NCBI GenBank assembly: GCA_028693705.1
Contig: JAQUUX010000005.1
Location: 1 to 63,546, forward strand
Reading direction: 5' to 3'
DNA: 63,546 bases
From: Lachnospiraceae bacterium
GTDB lineage: Bacteria > Bacillota > Clostridia > Lachnospirales > Lachnospiraceae
Shown: piece after piece, positions 36,115 through 46,450 of the stretch
How positions within the stretch are numbered: the first letter of the stretch is position 1
Layout: each line of letters begins with the position of its first letter
Notes under the pieces: model-generated
What the model was told of the DNA's origin: nothing
What the model saw: the letters and a program-made list of their open reading frames with translations, nothing else
The model's database searches: none
Position numbers and translations under genes: made by a program

Positions 36115-36999
36115 TTACATCTCCTCCCCAACCAGTTTCTTAAATTTCTTAAGGGATGGCAGTTTTCTCTGCTGAGGATCCAGGTAAGCTCTTACTCCAT
36201 CGCCGAAAATATTCAGTGCTACAACAGTTAAGATGATCATCATACCGGGTGCAAGAGATGCCAGCGGGCTTATCGTAATAACGATACGGCCCTCATCCAG
36301 CATTGCTCCCCAGTCGGAAGTAGGCGGCTGTACGCCCAGTCCCAGGAAACTCATACTCGCCAGATCCAGGATGGCATATCCGATATCCAATGTGAGCTGT
36401 ACCAGCAAAGTAGATACACAGTTTGGAAGAATCTGTTTGAACATAATATTCAGATCTGAATAACCAATTGATTTAGAAGCTTCTACATATACCTTGTTTT
36501 TTTCTACCATAACAAGAGATCTTGTAAGCTTCGCCAACATTGGAACATATACAATACCCAGTGCAACCACAGCATTGATAATGCCTCTTCCAAAAGCGGA
36601 TACGAATACAAATGCCAATAATAAAGATGGAAAAGCCAGAATGATATCGGAAATTCGCATCAGCATTTTATCAGTCCATCCACCATAATAGCCGGAGAAG
36701 ATACCCACCGGTACGCCGATGATCACTGAGATCAGGATAACGCCCAGTGCACTCAATAATGTCATTCTTCCACCAAAGAGAATTCGGGAGAAAATATCAC
36801 GTCCTGCTTTATCGGTTCCCAGGAAATGCTGCATCGTAGGTCCTGATAAAATATTGGAGATATCCACCTCATTTGGATCATATTTCGCAATAATTCCTGC
36901 GAATACGGATGCCAATATGATCAAAAGTAAAACCACAGCTGATACGATTACCGGACCAGTAAAAAAACTTTTTATTTTTTCTTTCTTTGAATTATCCAT
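36115..36999 (-). CDS. oppC: oligopeptide ABC transporter permease (OppC type)
   Basis: A 294-aa permease with FLGTDKAGRDIFSRILFGGR near residue 59 and the EAA-like loop YVEASKSIGYSDLNIMFKQILPN-type region (EASKSIGYSDLNI). The C-terminal MMIILTVVALNIFGDGVRAYLD is typical of DppC/OppC. It lies 26 bp after oppB. Confidence 0.92.
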   Translation of the reverse strand: MDNSKKEKIKSFFTGPVIVSAVVLLLIILASVFAGIIAKYDPNEVDISNILSGPTMQHFLGTDKAGRDIFSRILFGGRMTLLSALGVILISVIIGVPVGIFSGYYGGWTDKMLMRISDIILAFPSLLLAFVFVSAFGRGIINAVVALGIVYVPMLAKLTRSLVMVEKNKVYVEASKSIGYSDLNIMFKQILPNCVSTLLVQLTLDIGYAILDLASMSFLGLGVQPPTSDWGAMLDEGRIVITISPLASLAPGMMIILTVVALNIFGDGVRAYLDPQQRKLPSLKKFKKLVGEEM

Positions 37000-37025
37000 T
37001 TCAATACCTGTTCCTTTCTGTTGTT

Positions 37026-37973
37026 TTATTTACCGCTTTTTGCCCGGATTCTCGGATCAATCACTGCATACAGCATATCCAGGAGCATACTGATCGTAAT
37101 AAATACGAATACCAGTAACATAACAATGCCCTGTACAATTGGATAATCGCAGGATTTTACTCCATCGATCAAAATAGAACCCAGACCTGCCAGTGAAAAA
37201 ACATTTTCTACCAGAACCGTACCTACAATCAGGACACCCATCTGTGTACCGAAAATAGTAATAACCGGTATCAGAGAATTCTTCAGACAATGATTTAATA
37301 CTCTCTGTCTCATGGATAATCCCTTTGATTTTGCAACCAGGGTATAATTGGAATTTAATTGTTCAATCATGCTGGTCTTGGTTACTCTGGATGTCAGGGC
37401 AATCATGGAAAATGCCAGTGCAATGGAAGGATATAAAATTCTTTGCATATATTCATTAAAATTTGTAAAAGAACCGGTAAAAGAAACTCCCGGAGTAAAT
37501 ATCGTAATCAATAGAATCATTAAAATACTGGTTAAAAACGGCGGACAGGCTACCAGGATCAGCTGTATAACAGAAAGCCCTGTATCCAGTGGAGTATTTT
37601 GTTTTAATGCGGTGATGATTCCTAACGGAACAGATAATACCAATGCAATAACAGAAGAAAGCAACACCAGACCAACGGTAACCGGAAGTCTCTTCATAAT
37701 CAGAGAGGTGACATTCTGGCGATACTGAAAACTGGTTCCAAAATCCCCCTGAAAAATACCTTTAATCCAGATCAGATATTGTTCAAAATAAGTTTTATCC
37801 AGATTAAATTCTGCCCGAATATTTGCTACTGTTTCAGCTGTTGTCTGCTTACCACCAACGATAACAGAAACAGGATCTGTAGGATTCAGTCGTACCATAA
37901 CAAAAATAATAACGCTGACAATTGCGAGTACGATTACATACTGTGCCAGCTTGTCTACTACATATTTTTTCAT
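37026..37973 (-). CDS. oppB: oligopeptide ABC transporter permease (OppB type)
   Basis: A 315-aa permease beginning with the typical first helix and NPTDPVSVIVGG. The coupling loop is TLVAKSKGLSMRQRVLNHCLKN and the C-terminus is MLLDMLYAVIDPRIR. It is the first transporter gene after a terminator, so the transcript oppBCDF-M42-binding protein-amidase probably starts near 37980-38000. Confidence 0.92.
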   Translation of the reverse strand: MKKYVVDKLAQYVIVLAIVSVIIFVMVRLNPTDPVSVIVGGKQTTAETVANIRAEFNLDKTYFEQYLIWIKGIFQGDFGTSFQYRQNVTSLIMKRLPVTVGLVLLSSVIALVLSVPLGIITALKQNTPLDTGLSVIQLILVACPPFLTSILMILLITIFTPGVSFTGSFTNFNEYMQRILYPSIALAFSMIALTSRVTKTSMIEQLNSNYTLVAKSKGLSMRQRVLNHCLKNSLIPVITIFGTQMGVLIVGTVLVENVFSLAGLGSILIDGVKSCDYPIVQGIVMLLVFVFITISMLLDMLYAVIDPRIRAKSGK

Positions 37974-38007
37974 AGCTACCTCTCATTCTGCCCTTCGGCG
38001 TCATCAT

Positions 38008-38061
38008 CAAAAAAGAGAGCAGCGGTGTCATATTCCTGTAAGCACCTTTGCTCTCTTTTTA
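38008..38061. terminator. terminator before oppB
   Basis: GAGAGCA and TGCTCTC arms (38015-38021 and 38049-38055) plus an inner GGTG/CACC pair, flanked by A and T runs, form a hairpin able to stop transcription either way. It ends the hydrolase transcript from upstream on the - strand. Confidence 0.75.
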
Positions 38062-38082
38062 TCTTTATTTTCTTAATATTTA

Positions 38083-38955
38083 TTATTTTTCCAGCCGATT
38101 CAGGAAATTTCTCACATATTCCTGATATTCAGCCTTTCTTTCTACATGCACCAAATGTGTTCCATCTAACAGCTTCCATTCACAGTGTGGAATTCTGTCA
38201 TATATTTCCTTTACAATCAATGGTGTTGCTTCATCATCTGTTCCGGATAATAATAAAGTTTCCTGCTCTATCGTTGAAAGCTGATCTGTTATATCCCACT
38301 CTTTTAGCTTCCCGGTTACTGTAAATTCACTTGGTCCTTCCATGACCATATAAACTTCACCGACCTGGGCATTAGAGCGTTCTACTTCTTCAGGGTTTGG
38401 CAATATCCTGCACATATGTCTGGCATAGTACAGTTCCAATGCTTCCTGATATTCCGGTGTGTCATAAATTCCGGTTGCTTCCGCTTCCAGGATTTGTTTC
38501 TTTTCCTTTTCCGGGAGCAGTTCAATCAGTCGATGTGCCTCTTTTTCCCATAATGCCATGGATGCCGGGGAACTGGAAATAACCATGCCTTTTAATCCTC
38601 CGGGTTTATGTGCCGCGTACTGCATTGCCAGCATACCGCCCCACGACTGTCCTAATATATGTAATTCCTTTAATTGTAAAGCTTCTCTTACCACATCAAT
38701 TTCTTTTTCCCATATTTCTGTATTCCAATCTATGGCACCTTCCGGTACCGGAGATTTTCCACATCCCAGCTGATCGTAGAAAATGACTGCTCTGCCATCC
38801 TCTGCTAAAGCTTCCAGGCTTTCCAGATAATCATGTGCCATTCCCGGACCACCATGAAGAATCAATAATGGCAACTTGCCATTTTCACACTCTCCCACGA
38901 TACGGTACCATATTTTATACGAACCATATGGTATATATCCTTCTGTTCTCTTCAT
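38083..38955 (-). CDS. alpha/beta hydrolase, proline iminopeptidase family
   Basis: A 290-aa cytoplasmic S33-type peptidase. Oxyanion motif LHGGPGMAHDYL, nucleophile Ser in LGQSWGGMLAM, acid Asp in LSGTDDEATP and catalytic His in GTHLVHVE. Proline iminopeptidases release N-terminal Pro from peptides. It lies between terminators, next to the peptide importer, and probably helps use imported peptides. Confidence 0.88.
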   Translation of the reverse strand: MKRTEGYIPYGSYKIWYRIVGECENGKLPLLILHGGPGMAHDYLESLEALAEDGRAVIFYDQLGCGKSPVPEGAIDWNTEIWEKEIDVVREALQLKELHILGQSWGGMLAMQYAAHKPGGLKGMVISSSPASMALWEKEAHRLIELLPEKEKKQILEAEATGIYDTPEYQEALELYYARHMCRILPNPEEVERSNAQVGEVYMVMEGPSEFTVTGKLKEWDITDQLSTIEQETLLLSGTDDEATPLIVKEIYDRIPHCEWKLLDGTHLVHVERKAEYQEYVRNFLNRLEK

Positions 38956-38975
38956 AATCTCATCCCTTTTTGATA

Positions 38976-39015
38976 CAAAAATAGGCGAAGAAATCTTTTT
39001 TGACTTCTTCGCCTA
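38976..39015 (-). terminator. terminator after eutC
   Basis: A 14-bp stem (38982-38995 with 39002-39015, one mismatch, loop of six T on the + strand) is followed on the - strand by five T. It ends the eut transcript 85 bp after eutC and precedes the hydrolase gene by about 20 bp. Confidence 0.85.
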
Positions 39016-39099
39016 GAATGTATATTAGCAAGACTTTTCTCTTTTTGCAATAGTCAAAATACATAAATATGTTATCTGTCTACTCCATTTTGAGTACAA

Positions 39100-39810
39100 T
39101 TATACAAATTTTCCCAATTCCACACCACTACACTGGAACTTTAAAATCCTTTCTATTGTATCCACGATATGGGCTGCTGCTTCTACCGGCGGAATTCCTT
39201 TTCTGCTGATATTAGCCACAACTGTATATTCTGATTCCAGCATATCCGGTCTGGCATGATAAGCAATATAGGCTGACATACTTTCATCGGTAATCAGTCC
39301 CGGACGTTCTCCGATCAGAACGCAGATTACCTCTGCATCCAGTAGCGGTGCAATCTCCCTGGCTGTATTAACTCTGCAATACCGCACAAAAAACGGTGTG
39401 CCTACAGATATTCCATCATCTTCCAGACCAGCTTTCATAGTCGCAAATAGATCCGGAATGTTGGCTTCAATAGAAGGAGAGCTTAATCCATCTCCAAAAT
39501 AAATTTGTACTTTTGGATGCTGTATACAATGTGCTTTTAAATAAGCTTTCGTCTCATCCGAAAATAATCTGCCCAGATCCGGTCTGGTGAGCATCTCGTA
39601 TTTGTCCTGACATTTGGTCTGTATTTCAAAAGTTCCTAACTGTTCCACCACAGTTTCCGGCACTTCGTTAAAAACTGCATCCGAAGCTGCTGCCTGAGCT
39701 GCCAGAAAATCCAGATACGCCCTTGTTTTATATCTTGTACCCACATGCCCGATTCCGATTCTGGCTGGGGTAGCCTTCTTCAATTGTTCGATTTTACTAT
39801 TGTCTTCCAT
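39100..39810 (-). CDS. eutC: ethanolamine ammonia-lyase small subunit
   Basis: A 236-aa subunit of the coenzyme B12 enzyme that turns ethanolamine into acetaldehyde and ammonia. Family marks: ARIGIGHVGTRYKT, VQIYFGDGLSSPSIEANI and AEVICVLIGERPGLITDESMSAY-type region (ICVLIGERPGL). It is shorter than the roughly 290-aa enteric form because the N-terminal extension, which in enterics directs packaging into microcompartments, is absent. This agrees with the lack of shell genes here. Confidence 0.93.
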   Translation of the reverse strand: MEDNSKIEQLKKATPARIGIGHVGTRYKTRAYLDFLAAQAAASDAVFNEVPETVVEQLGTFEIQTKCQDKYEMLTRPDLGRLFSDETKAYLKAHCIQHPKVQIYFGDGLSSPSIEANIPDLFATMKAGLEDDGISVGTPFFVRYCRVNTAREIAPLLDAEVICVLIGERPGLITDESMSAYIAYHARPDMLESEYTVVANISRKGIPPVEAAAHIVDTIERILKFQCSGVELGKFV

Positions 39811-39849
39811 ACTATCATATCCTTTTTGGCTTACATGTTTAAGTGTATC

Positions 39850-41211
39850 TTATAAAAAGATTTCCGGATTTCCCGCATTTCGCCCCAATTTTCCATTTTC
39901 ATAGATCTGCCACTTTTCCAGCCACTTTTCAAACTCCGGAATTGGGTGTTTGTGCAAAAGTTCCCTTAATGCTGCTACGTCATGAAAACCTGTAGACTGA
40001 TACATTAACATGACATCATCACCCTGTGGCAATCCCATAACATAATGACAACCGGTAGCTGCCAGAAGGGTTGCCAGACTTTCCACATCATTCTGATCTG
40101 TCAGCATATGATTGGTGTAACAGACATCACAGCCCATAGGCAATCCATGAAGATGACCTCCGCATACATCCTCCAAGGCAGCTCTGATCAGCTGCTTTGT
40201 ATCATATACATACTCAGGTCCCATAAAACCTACTACTGTATTTACCAGAAATGGATGATAATGTCTCGCCAGGCCATAGCATCGGCATTCCATTACACCC
40301 TGATCCGTATTAAAATTTGCACCGGAGGACAATTCCGATCCCTGTCCGGTTTCGAAGTACATAACATTTTTACCTTTTGCACTACCATCCCGTAAAAACA
40401 TGTCATATGCCTCTCCCAATATATCGGGAGAAATTCCAAATGCTTCACATGCCTTTTGGGATCCTGCCAGCGACTGGAAACATAAATCTGCTTTTGCTCC
40501 TGTCTGTAATGCTTTCATCTGTGTGGTAATATGAGACAGTACACAAGTCTGGGTTGGTATCTCGTACCTGTCTCTGATATCACCTAATAATTTCCAGATT
40601 GCAACCGTACTGTCTACCGTATCCACTGCCGGATTTAAACCAAGAACTGCATCTCCAATACCATAAGACAAGCCCTCCAGCGTAGAAGCTGCTACACCTT
40701 TTATATCATCTATCGGGTGATTGGGCTGTAATCGGCTGGCAAAAATATCTTTCCCTCCAATTGTGGTATTACAGGTGGCTGTAATATGTAATCTGCTGCT
40801 TACCATCATCAGATCCAGATTACCCATGAGCTTCATCACCGCTGCGATAACTTCACTTGTTAATCCCCTGCATACTTCCAGAATCTGTTCTCCTGTTGTC
40901 TCACTAGAGAGCATCCACTCCCGCAGTTCTGCGATGGTCCAGTTTTTTATTTTTTCATAAATTTTTTCATCTACATCATCCTGTATGATCCTGGTAACAA
41001 AATCTTCTTCATAAGGAACTGCAGGATGATTACGGATATCACTTACCAGCAATTCTGCCAGTACAGTTTTCGCTGCCACACGCTCCAGTTTATCCCCTGC
41101 CGCGATTCCGGCCAGAGAATCACCGGATTTCACTTCACTGGCTTTTGCCAGTACTTCCTTTACTGTCTGAAACTGATATGTTCTACCCAGCAATATTGTC
41201 TGTAAATACAT
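39850..41211 (-). CDS. eutB: ethanolamine ammonia-lyase large subunit
   Basis: A 453-aa catalytic subunit of normal length holding the substrate site in a TIM barrel. Typical stretches are GLSYGIGDAVLGLNPAVDTV, CVLSHITTQMKALQTGA, YFETGQGSELSSGANFNTDQG and CGGHLHGLPMGCDVCYTNH. It lies 39 bp before eutC and 20 bp after eutA. Confidence 0.95.
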   Translation of the reverse strand: MYLQTILLGRTYQFQTVKEVLAKASEVKSGDSLAGIAAGDKLERVAAKTVLAELLVSDIRNHPAVPYEEDFVTRIIQDDVDEKIYEKIKNWTIAELREWMLSSETTGEQILEVCRGLTSEVIAAVMKLMGNLDLMMVSSRLHITATCNTTIGGKDIFASRLQPNHPIDDIKGVAASTLEGLSYGIGDAVLGLNPAVDTVDSTVAIWKLLGDIRDRYEIPTQTCVLSHITTQMKALQTGAKADLCFQSLAGSQKACEAFGISPDILGEAYDMFLRDGSAKGKNVMYFETGQGSELSSGANFNTDQGVMECRCYGLARHYHPFLVNTVVGFMGPEYVYDTKQLIRAALEDVCGGHLHGLPMGCDVCYTNHMLTDQNDVESLATLLAATGCHYVMGLPQGDDVMLMYQSTGFHDVAALRELLHKHPIPEFEKWLEKWQIYENGKLGRNAGNPEIFL

Positions 41212-41231
41212 CTGCCCTGCTCCCTTCCATT

Positions 41232-42668
41232 TCAGCTGTTAAATATCAGCGTTTTCACTACAATAGGGACGGCACTTCCCTGCCCTATTGGTTCACCTAT
41301 ATCAATGAAATCTCCTGTCTGACTGGAAATCCCGTCCATACACAAGAAACTTCTCTCATGTCCAAATCTTCGTCTCAATGCCTGCCCTAGGGCTTTAGCC
41401 ATATCTGTTTCCAGCACAAGAATAATGGGGCCTTCATAGGATAATTCTTTTATTGCATGCCGGATTTCATCCGCAGTCTCTTCAATTTCCCTAAAATTCG
41501 GACAGGATAATCCACTCATACTCAGTGCAAACAATCTCTGTTCCAATCCATCCTGCCAGAATTCTTTTACCTGACGGGTAATACGCTGTGACAGATTCAA
41601 TATATCTTCCTGCCCTTCCAATACAATCCGTAAAACAGGGATATTCTTAAACGGGAAATTACAGTTCTGATATTGAATTGTACTACCGGATACTTCCATC
41701 GTAAAATTCCCGGCTCCAATTACAGTCGCTCTCATGGTTTCCCTGGTATCATATAAATACTGTTTTGTACAAATCCCACTGTCGAAAAGACTTCTTCCCA
41801 ACAATACTCCCAAATCTCCATAGGCAAAATCTGATAACTCAGAATGTATCATACAATCCGCCACTCCGCCAGAGCATAAAATAATATCCGGTCTCTTTTT
41901 ATCCTGCAATCCATGATTAGTATATATCTTCTCCAGGTCTTTTGAAGGAAGCACAAGTCCAATGCTTTCCGCCAGATAGGAGGTCATGCACTTTGTTATA
42001 GCTTTTGCATGGTCGGTAGTCAATATCTGTCCTATAGAAATTTCTCCTGTTTCCGGGAGATACGGCTCCACCCGGGACGAAATATATGTGATTTTCTGCT
42101 CTTTATCCACTCGAATTAATCGACCGCCCAAATCCAAACAGGCAGTATCCACCAATTTGCCCTGATCGAATACTGCGATATTAGTGGTTCCACCTCCAAT
42201 ATCCAGATTCATGACCCGAAGTCCGGTTTCTGCTGAAAGTCTGTCCGCTCCTGCACCTTTTGCTGCCAGCACTGATTCCAGATCCGGACCTGCCACGCTG
42301 ACCACAAAATCGCCGCAGACCCTGCTGACATCCTCCACAAGTTTTCTGGCATTTCTCTTTCTGGAGGATTCTCCTGTGATAATTACCGCACCTGCACCTA
42401 CATCAGAAGGCATGATACCGGCCTTTTTATATTCTTTTTTTAAAATATCGGCAACTTTTTCACCGTCGATTTCTTCCATCCTGTTATCTTCCAAACTTTT
42501 TCGAAGAGGAGTAAAATGAATTCCACTCCGGTACAGAATTTGTTTTGAGACAATTTCCATTCTGGGCACACTGCCAAACCCTGTCACATTTTCAATGCCA
42601 AGTTTGCTGACTATCATCTGTGTTGTGCTTGTTCCTATATCGATTCCCACACTGATTATATATTCCAT
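41232..42668 (-). CDS. eutA: ethanolamine ammonia-lyase reactivating factor
   Basis: A 478-aa ATP-dependent chaperone that removes damaged cobalamin from EutBC. It has an actin/Hsp70-like nucleotide fold: SVGIDIGTSTTQMIVSKLG at the N-terminus and VMNLDIGGGTTNIAVFDQG near residue 160. eutABC form a minimal operon. No eutVW, cobalamin riboswitch or shell genes were found, and recQ ends only 42 bp upstream of the start. Confidence 0.92.
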   Translation of the reverse strand: MEYIISVGIDIGTSTTQMIVSKLGIENVTGFGSVPRMEIVSKQILYRSGIHFTPLRKSLEDNRMEEIDGEKVADILKKEYKKAGIMPSDVGAGAVIITGESSRKRNARKLVEDVSRVCGDFVVSVAGPDLESVLAAKGAGADRLSAETGLRVMNLDIGGGTTNIAVFDQGKLVDTACLDLGGRLIRVDKEQKITYISSRVEPYLPETGEISIGQILTTDHAKAITKCMTSYLAESIGLVLPSKDLEKIYTNHGLQDKKRPDIILCSGGVADCMIHSELSDFAYGDLGVLLGRSLFDSGICTKQYLYDTRETMRATVIGAGNFTMEVSGSTIQYQNCNFPFKNIPVLRIVLEGQEDILNLSQRITRQVKEFWQDGLEQRLFALSMSGLSCPNFREIEETADEIRHAIKELSYEGPIILVLETDMAKALGQALRRRFGHERSFLCMDGISSQTGDFIDIGEPIGQGSAVPIVVKTLIFNS

Positions 42669-42710
42669 GTGCTCTCACCTTTTAGATTTTATCCCTTATT
42701 CGCTTAACTT

Positions 42711-44600
42711 TTACAACGACTGTTTTATCTTAATCTTCGCTACCGCCTTAGGTCGGTCTGCCTGAAATGCCTGGATTTCCGCCAGAAAAGCTTCTCCATA
42801 CCGTTCAAATTTTGCCTCTGCAACACCGGCTACCTGCAGCATCTCTGCTTTATTTTTTGGACGCATAGTACTCATCTGTAACAGGGTTTTGTCTGTAAAC
42901 ACAATATATGCCGGGATTTTTGCTTTTCTAGCCAATTTTCCGCGAAGCTCCCGTAACTTATCAAATAAATCTCCATCCCCGGCCGCATAATTTAACTGCT
43001 CTGACTGGGCAGTTTTTTTGATGGACTTTGAAGCCAGTCTTTCTGTTTCCTGTGGCAGCTTTAATAATATCTTCTCATCACTGCCCAGAAAATGGATTCC
43101 TTTATCTGCCAGTTCCAAGACCGGATATTCATCCCCAGATGATACTATGTATTCCTTTGCCTGAAGCTCCTGCATGACTTTTCGAAGCTTTACAATACTG
43201 TGTTTCTGTCCTGTTCCATAATAGGTATTATTCCGAAGTCCCAGCTTCCTGATTCGCTCTGTTTCACTTCCATGGATCACATCCATGATAACCGTCATTC
43301 CAAACCTTTCATTGGTTTCCTGAATACACAGCAGGATGTTTTTGGCCAATTCCGTTATATCTATTTCTTCAAATTTGGTCAAACAATTGTTGCAATTGCC
43401 ACAATATCCGCCTTTATATTCGCCGAAATATTTCAGCATATACTCTCTGAGACAATCATTGGTAAAACAATAAAACGTCATTTTCTTCAGACGCTCTCTG
43501 TCTTTTCGTTTGATTTCCTCTAAATTGGCACTATCGAGTTCTTCATTATCTCTATCATTGTTGATGAAAAACTCATTGGTTCGTACATCCTGACCGCTGT
43601 AGAGCAGAATACATTCTGCCGGTTCCCCGTCTCTGCCCGCTCTGCCTGCTTCCTGGTAATAGCTTTCCATGTTCTTTGGCATGTTGTAATGAATGACATA
43701 GCGCACATCTGATTTGTCTATCCCCATTCCAAATGCATTGGTAGCCACCATAATCCGGCAACGATCATATATAAAATCTTCCTGGTTTCTCTTTCTCTCG
43801 GCATCGCTCAGCCCCGCATGATAACGGGTAACGGAATAACCTTCCCGAGCCAGTTTTTCTGTTACTTCATCCACCAGTTTTCTGGAAATACAGTAGATAA
43901 TCCCATTTTCTTTTGCATGCTTTTCTACGATGCTTTGTACTTCTCTATATTTATCCTTTGGAGTCCGTACCTCAAAATATAGATTTTTACGATCAAATCC
44001 AGTCGTTACCTGCACCGGATTATGTAATTGCAAAATATCAACCACATCTTTCTTTACCACATCAGTTGCTGTTGCTGTAAAAGCACCTACTACCGGACGT
44101 TTAGGTAATCTGGCAATAAATTCTGTTATTTTCAAATAGCTTGGACGAAAATCCTGGCCCCATTGGGACACGCAATGTGCCTCATCCACACTGACGAAGT
44201 CAATAGGTGCCTCCATTGCAAAGGACAAAAAGGAATCTGTCAAAAGCCTCTCCGGTGCCACGTAGATGATCTTATATTTCAGATTTCTGGCATATTCAAG
44301 TGCTTTAAAGTATTGGTTCTGACTCAGCGAACTATTTAGAAATGCCGCATATATTCCGGCATCATTTAACTGTGTTACCTGATCTTTCATCAAAGAGATC
44401 AATGGTGAAATCACCAGCGTGATACCCTGAAACAATAAGCCCGGAAGCTGATAACAAATGGATTTTCCTGCTCCGGTTGGCATAATACCAAATACGTCAC
44501 GTCCCTGTAATATGGCATCGATTAATTCTTCCTGTCCCTCACGAAATGAATTATAACCAAAATACTGTTTTAATAATTGAAATTTCTGCTGATTTATCAT
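42711..44600 (-). CDS. recQ: ATP-dependent DNA helicase RecQ
   Basis: A 629-aa 3'-5' helicase of recombination repair. Walker A GIMPTGAGKSICYQ, DEAH box FVSVDEAHCVSQWGQDFRP, motif VI YYQEAGRAGRDGEPAE. The Zn site has cysteines in NDCLREYM and GGYCGNCNNC, and a winged-helix part follows. An HRDC domain is at the C-terminus, near 530-610. It is divergent from the GGDEF gene and may be co-transcribed with eutABC. Confidence 0.94.
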   Translation of the reverse strand: MINQQKFQLLKQYFGYNSFREGQEELIDAILQGRDVFGIMPTGAGKSICYQLPGLLFQGITLVISPLISLMKDQVTQLNDAGIYAAFLNSSLSQNQYFKALEYARNLKYKIIYVAPERLLTDSFLSFAMEAPIDFVSVDEAHCVSQWGQDFRPSYLKITEFIARLPKRPVVGAFTATATDVVKKDVVDILQLHNPVQVTTGFDRKNLYFEVRTPKDKYREVQSIVEKHAKENGIIYCISRKLVDEVTEKLAREGYSVTRYHAGLSDAERKRNQEDFIYDRCRIMVATNAFGMGIDKSDVRYVIHYNMPKNMESYYQEAGRAGRDGEPAECILLYSGQDVRTNEFFINNDRDNEELDSANLEEIKRKDRERLKKMTFYCFTNDCLREYMLKYFGEYKGGYCGNCNNCLTKFEEIDITELAKNILLCIQETNERFGMTVIMDVIHGSETERIRKLGLRNNTYYGTGQKHSIVKLRKVMQELQAKEYIVSSGDEYPVLELADKGIHFLGSDEKILLKLPQETERLASKSIKKTAQSEQLNYAAGDGDLFDKLRELRGKLARKAKIPAYIVFTDKTLLQMSTMRPKNKAEMLQVAGVAEAKFERYGEAFLAEIQAFQADRPKAVAKIKIKQSL

Positions 44601-44720
44601 AAAAGTAATGTATTTCCTTCTCTAAGCGCTTTTATTTTCTGACCTTACTATGTTACAATAGAATAGAATATTTTAAAAGAACAATACTTTTCATTTATAA
44701 ATAAACCAGAAGGTCTACAT
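44601..44720. promoter_or_regulatory. divergent promoter region, recQ and GGDEF gene
   Basis: On the + strand a TACAAT near 44655 could serve the GGDEF gene, whose likely start ATG 44721 has an AGAAGG site. No clear operator was seen. Confidence 0.35.
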
Positions 44721-46450
44721 ATGCAAACAATTATTCAAGGTATCTTTGATGCTGTGACGAATACCCTAAGTGCAAATACTCTATATTATGATTTAGTAGG
44801 AGATAATATTTATTATGCTTTTCGCAAAAATGTCTCTCCCGACGTTTTGTGTGCCTTCTTGCTCGGGCAAAGGAGCATGGTTTCGGTAATGATATGATCT
44901 GCTTTACCTGGCCGGATGGTACCAGTGGAAGCTACCAGGTTTCCCTTATCTATCAGCCCAATGATACGTATCAGTTCCAGATGTGGGATATCCTGTCTGC
45001 AGAACAAAACCTCCTGTCATTACAGGAAGATATCCGTTATTATCAGCTTTTGCTGCAACTCTGTGACCGTCTTATGTTTCGCTATGACTGTACCGATAAT
45101 TCTTATTGGCTGTACTGGGTGCGCTGTGACCAGCATATCACGATTTTCAAAGGTGATCTGGATGTATGGATTTCTTCCATTACTGAAAAAGGCTGTCTGA
45201 CAACACCTCACGACAGCGGTTTTGACGCTTTTATCAGTGCTCTAAAAAGTCACATATCTCCTCTTGAATTTCAATTTCAAAGCTGTATCGTTACCCAGGG
45301 TAAGAAGATGCTTCCTACCCGTGTCATCGCAGAAAGCTTTTTATATCATGGACGAAAGGTCTTCGCCGGTGTTTTTGAAACAGTCGCTTCTACATCAAAT
45401 GTACAATCTGATACCGGTTACAGTGAATCTTTTATTGATCCGCTCACCGGCATGTTAAATAAAAAGGCTATTATTGAGTTCGCTCAAACATCTCTGGCTG
45501 CTTCTGAAAATGGCCCGCTATGCTTTGTCTTACTGGATATTGATAATTTTAAATCTATTAATGACAGATATGGTCATTTATTTGGAGATGAAGTCATCAA
45601 GGCTATTGCCAAAATCATTATAGAAAGTGTTGAAACAAGTGGTATTTGCGGTAAATTTGGCGGAGACGAATTTTTCCTGATCCTGGACAAACCTCATACG
45701 GAACAGGAACTTCGCACTGTGCTTCGTACTATACAATCCAATGTCCGCATGCTTTACCAGGATACACCTAATGTTGATATGATTACCTGCTCCATTGGTA
45801 TTTCCAGATATCCGCAAAACGCCGGTGATTTTAAAACTCTGTTTCTAATTGCTGACAAAGCTCTTTATATAGCCAAACAGCGTGGTAAAAATCGTTATAT
45901 TATTTATTCCGAGGAAAAACATGGAAGTTTTCAGGTTCCGGAGGAAGCTACACTCATCGATGTACAGACTACTCCTGATGCAGATGTAGCTCTCCAGCAT
46001 TTATCAGATAGTTTTGTAGGTCTTTTCAAAAAGGGAAAATCTGCTCTTCCTGACTGTTTGAAAAATGTACTTACTTGCTTCCGCCTGGATCGTGCGGACG
46101 TTTTTGTGGGAAAAGACTTGCAGCACCTTTTCCACATCAGCGATACTATTAAAAAGTCAGCAGATCCTGCTGTTTTGCAGGTTTCCGATTTTAAGACCTT
46201 ATTTACTGAAGACCATACATTTGCCGACAATAACATTAATGAACTGGAATACCGGATCCCGGATGCACATTCTTTGCTTTCGAAATCCGGCACTACTGCA
46301 ACTTTCATGTATTATGTGGAAAATGAAAAAGGACCTGTTATTTTTATCTCTTTTGATCGTTGCGATGGAAAATATACCTGGTCTAAAATGTATCTGATGA
46401 ATCTGAAGATACTTTGCCAGGTACTGGAAACTATTCTAGTCCAGGAATAA
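44721..46450 (+). CDS. GGDEF-domain protein, N-terminus apparently frameshifted
   Basis: The long frame runs from a GTG at 44849 (no ribosome site) to 46450, 533 aa. A good start, ATG 44721 with AGAAGG, opens a different frame that ends at 44897 and gives MQTIIQGIFDAVTNTLS, looking like the true N-terminus. A one-base loss somewhere in about 44805-44885, perhaps in the five-A run at 44826-44830, would join them. The diguanylate cyclase core is DPLTGMLNKKAIIEF then GKFGGDEFFLILD, with an intact GGDEF site, so c-di-GMP synthesis is possible. The roughly 160-residue C-terminal part looks GAF-like but is not recognised with certainty. It overlaps the end of the convergent mutS2-like gene by 15 bp. 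Confidence 0.75.
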
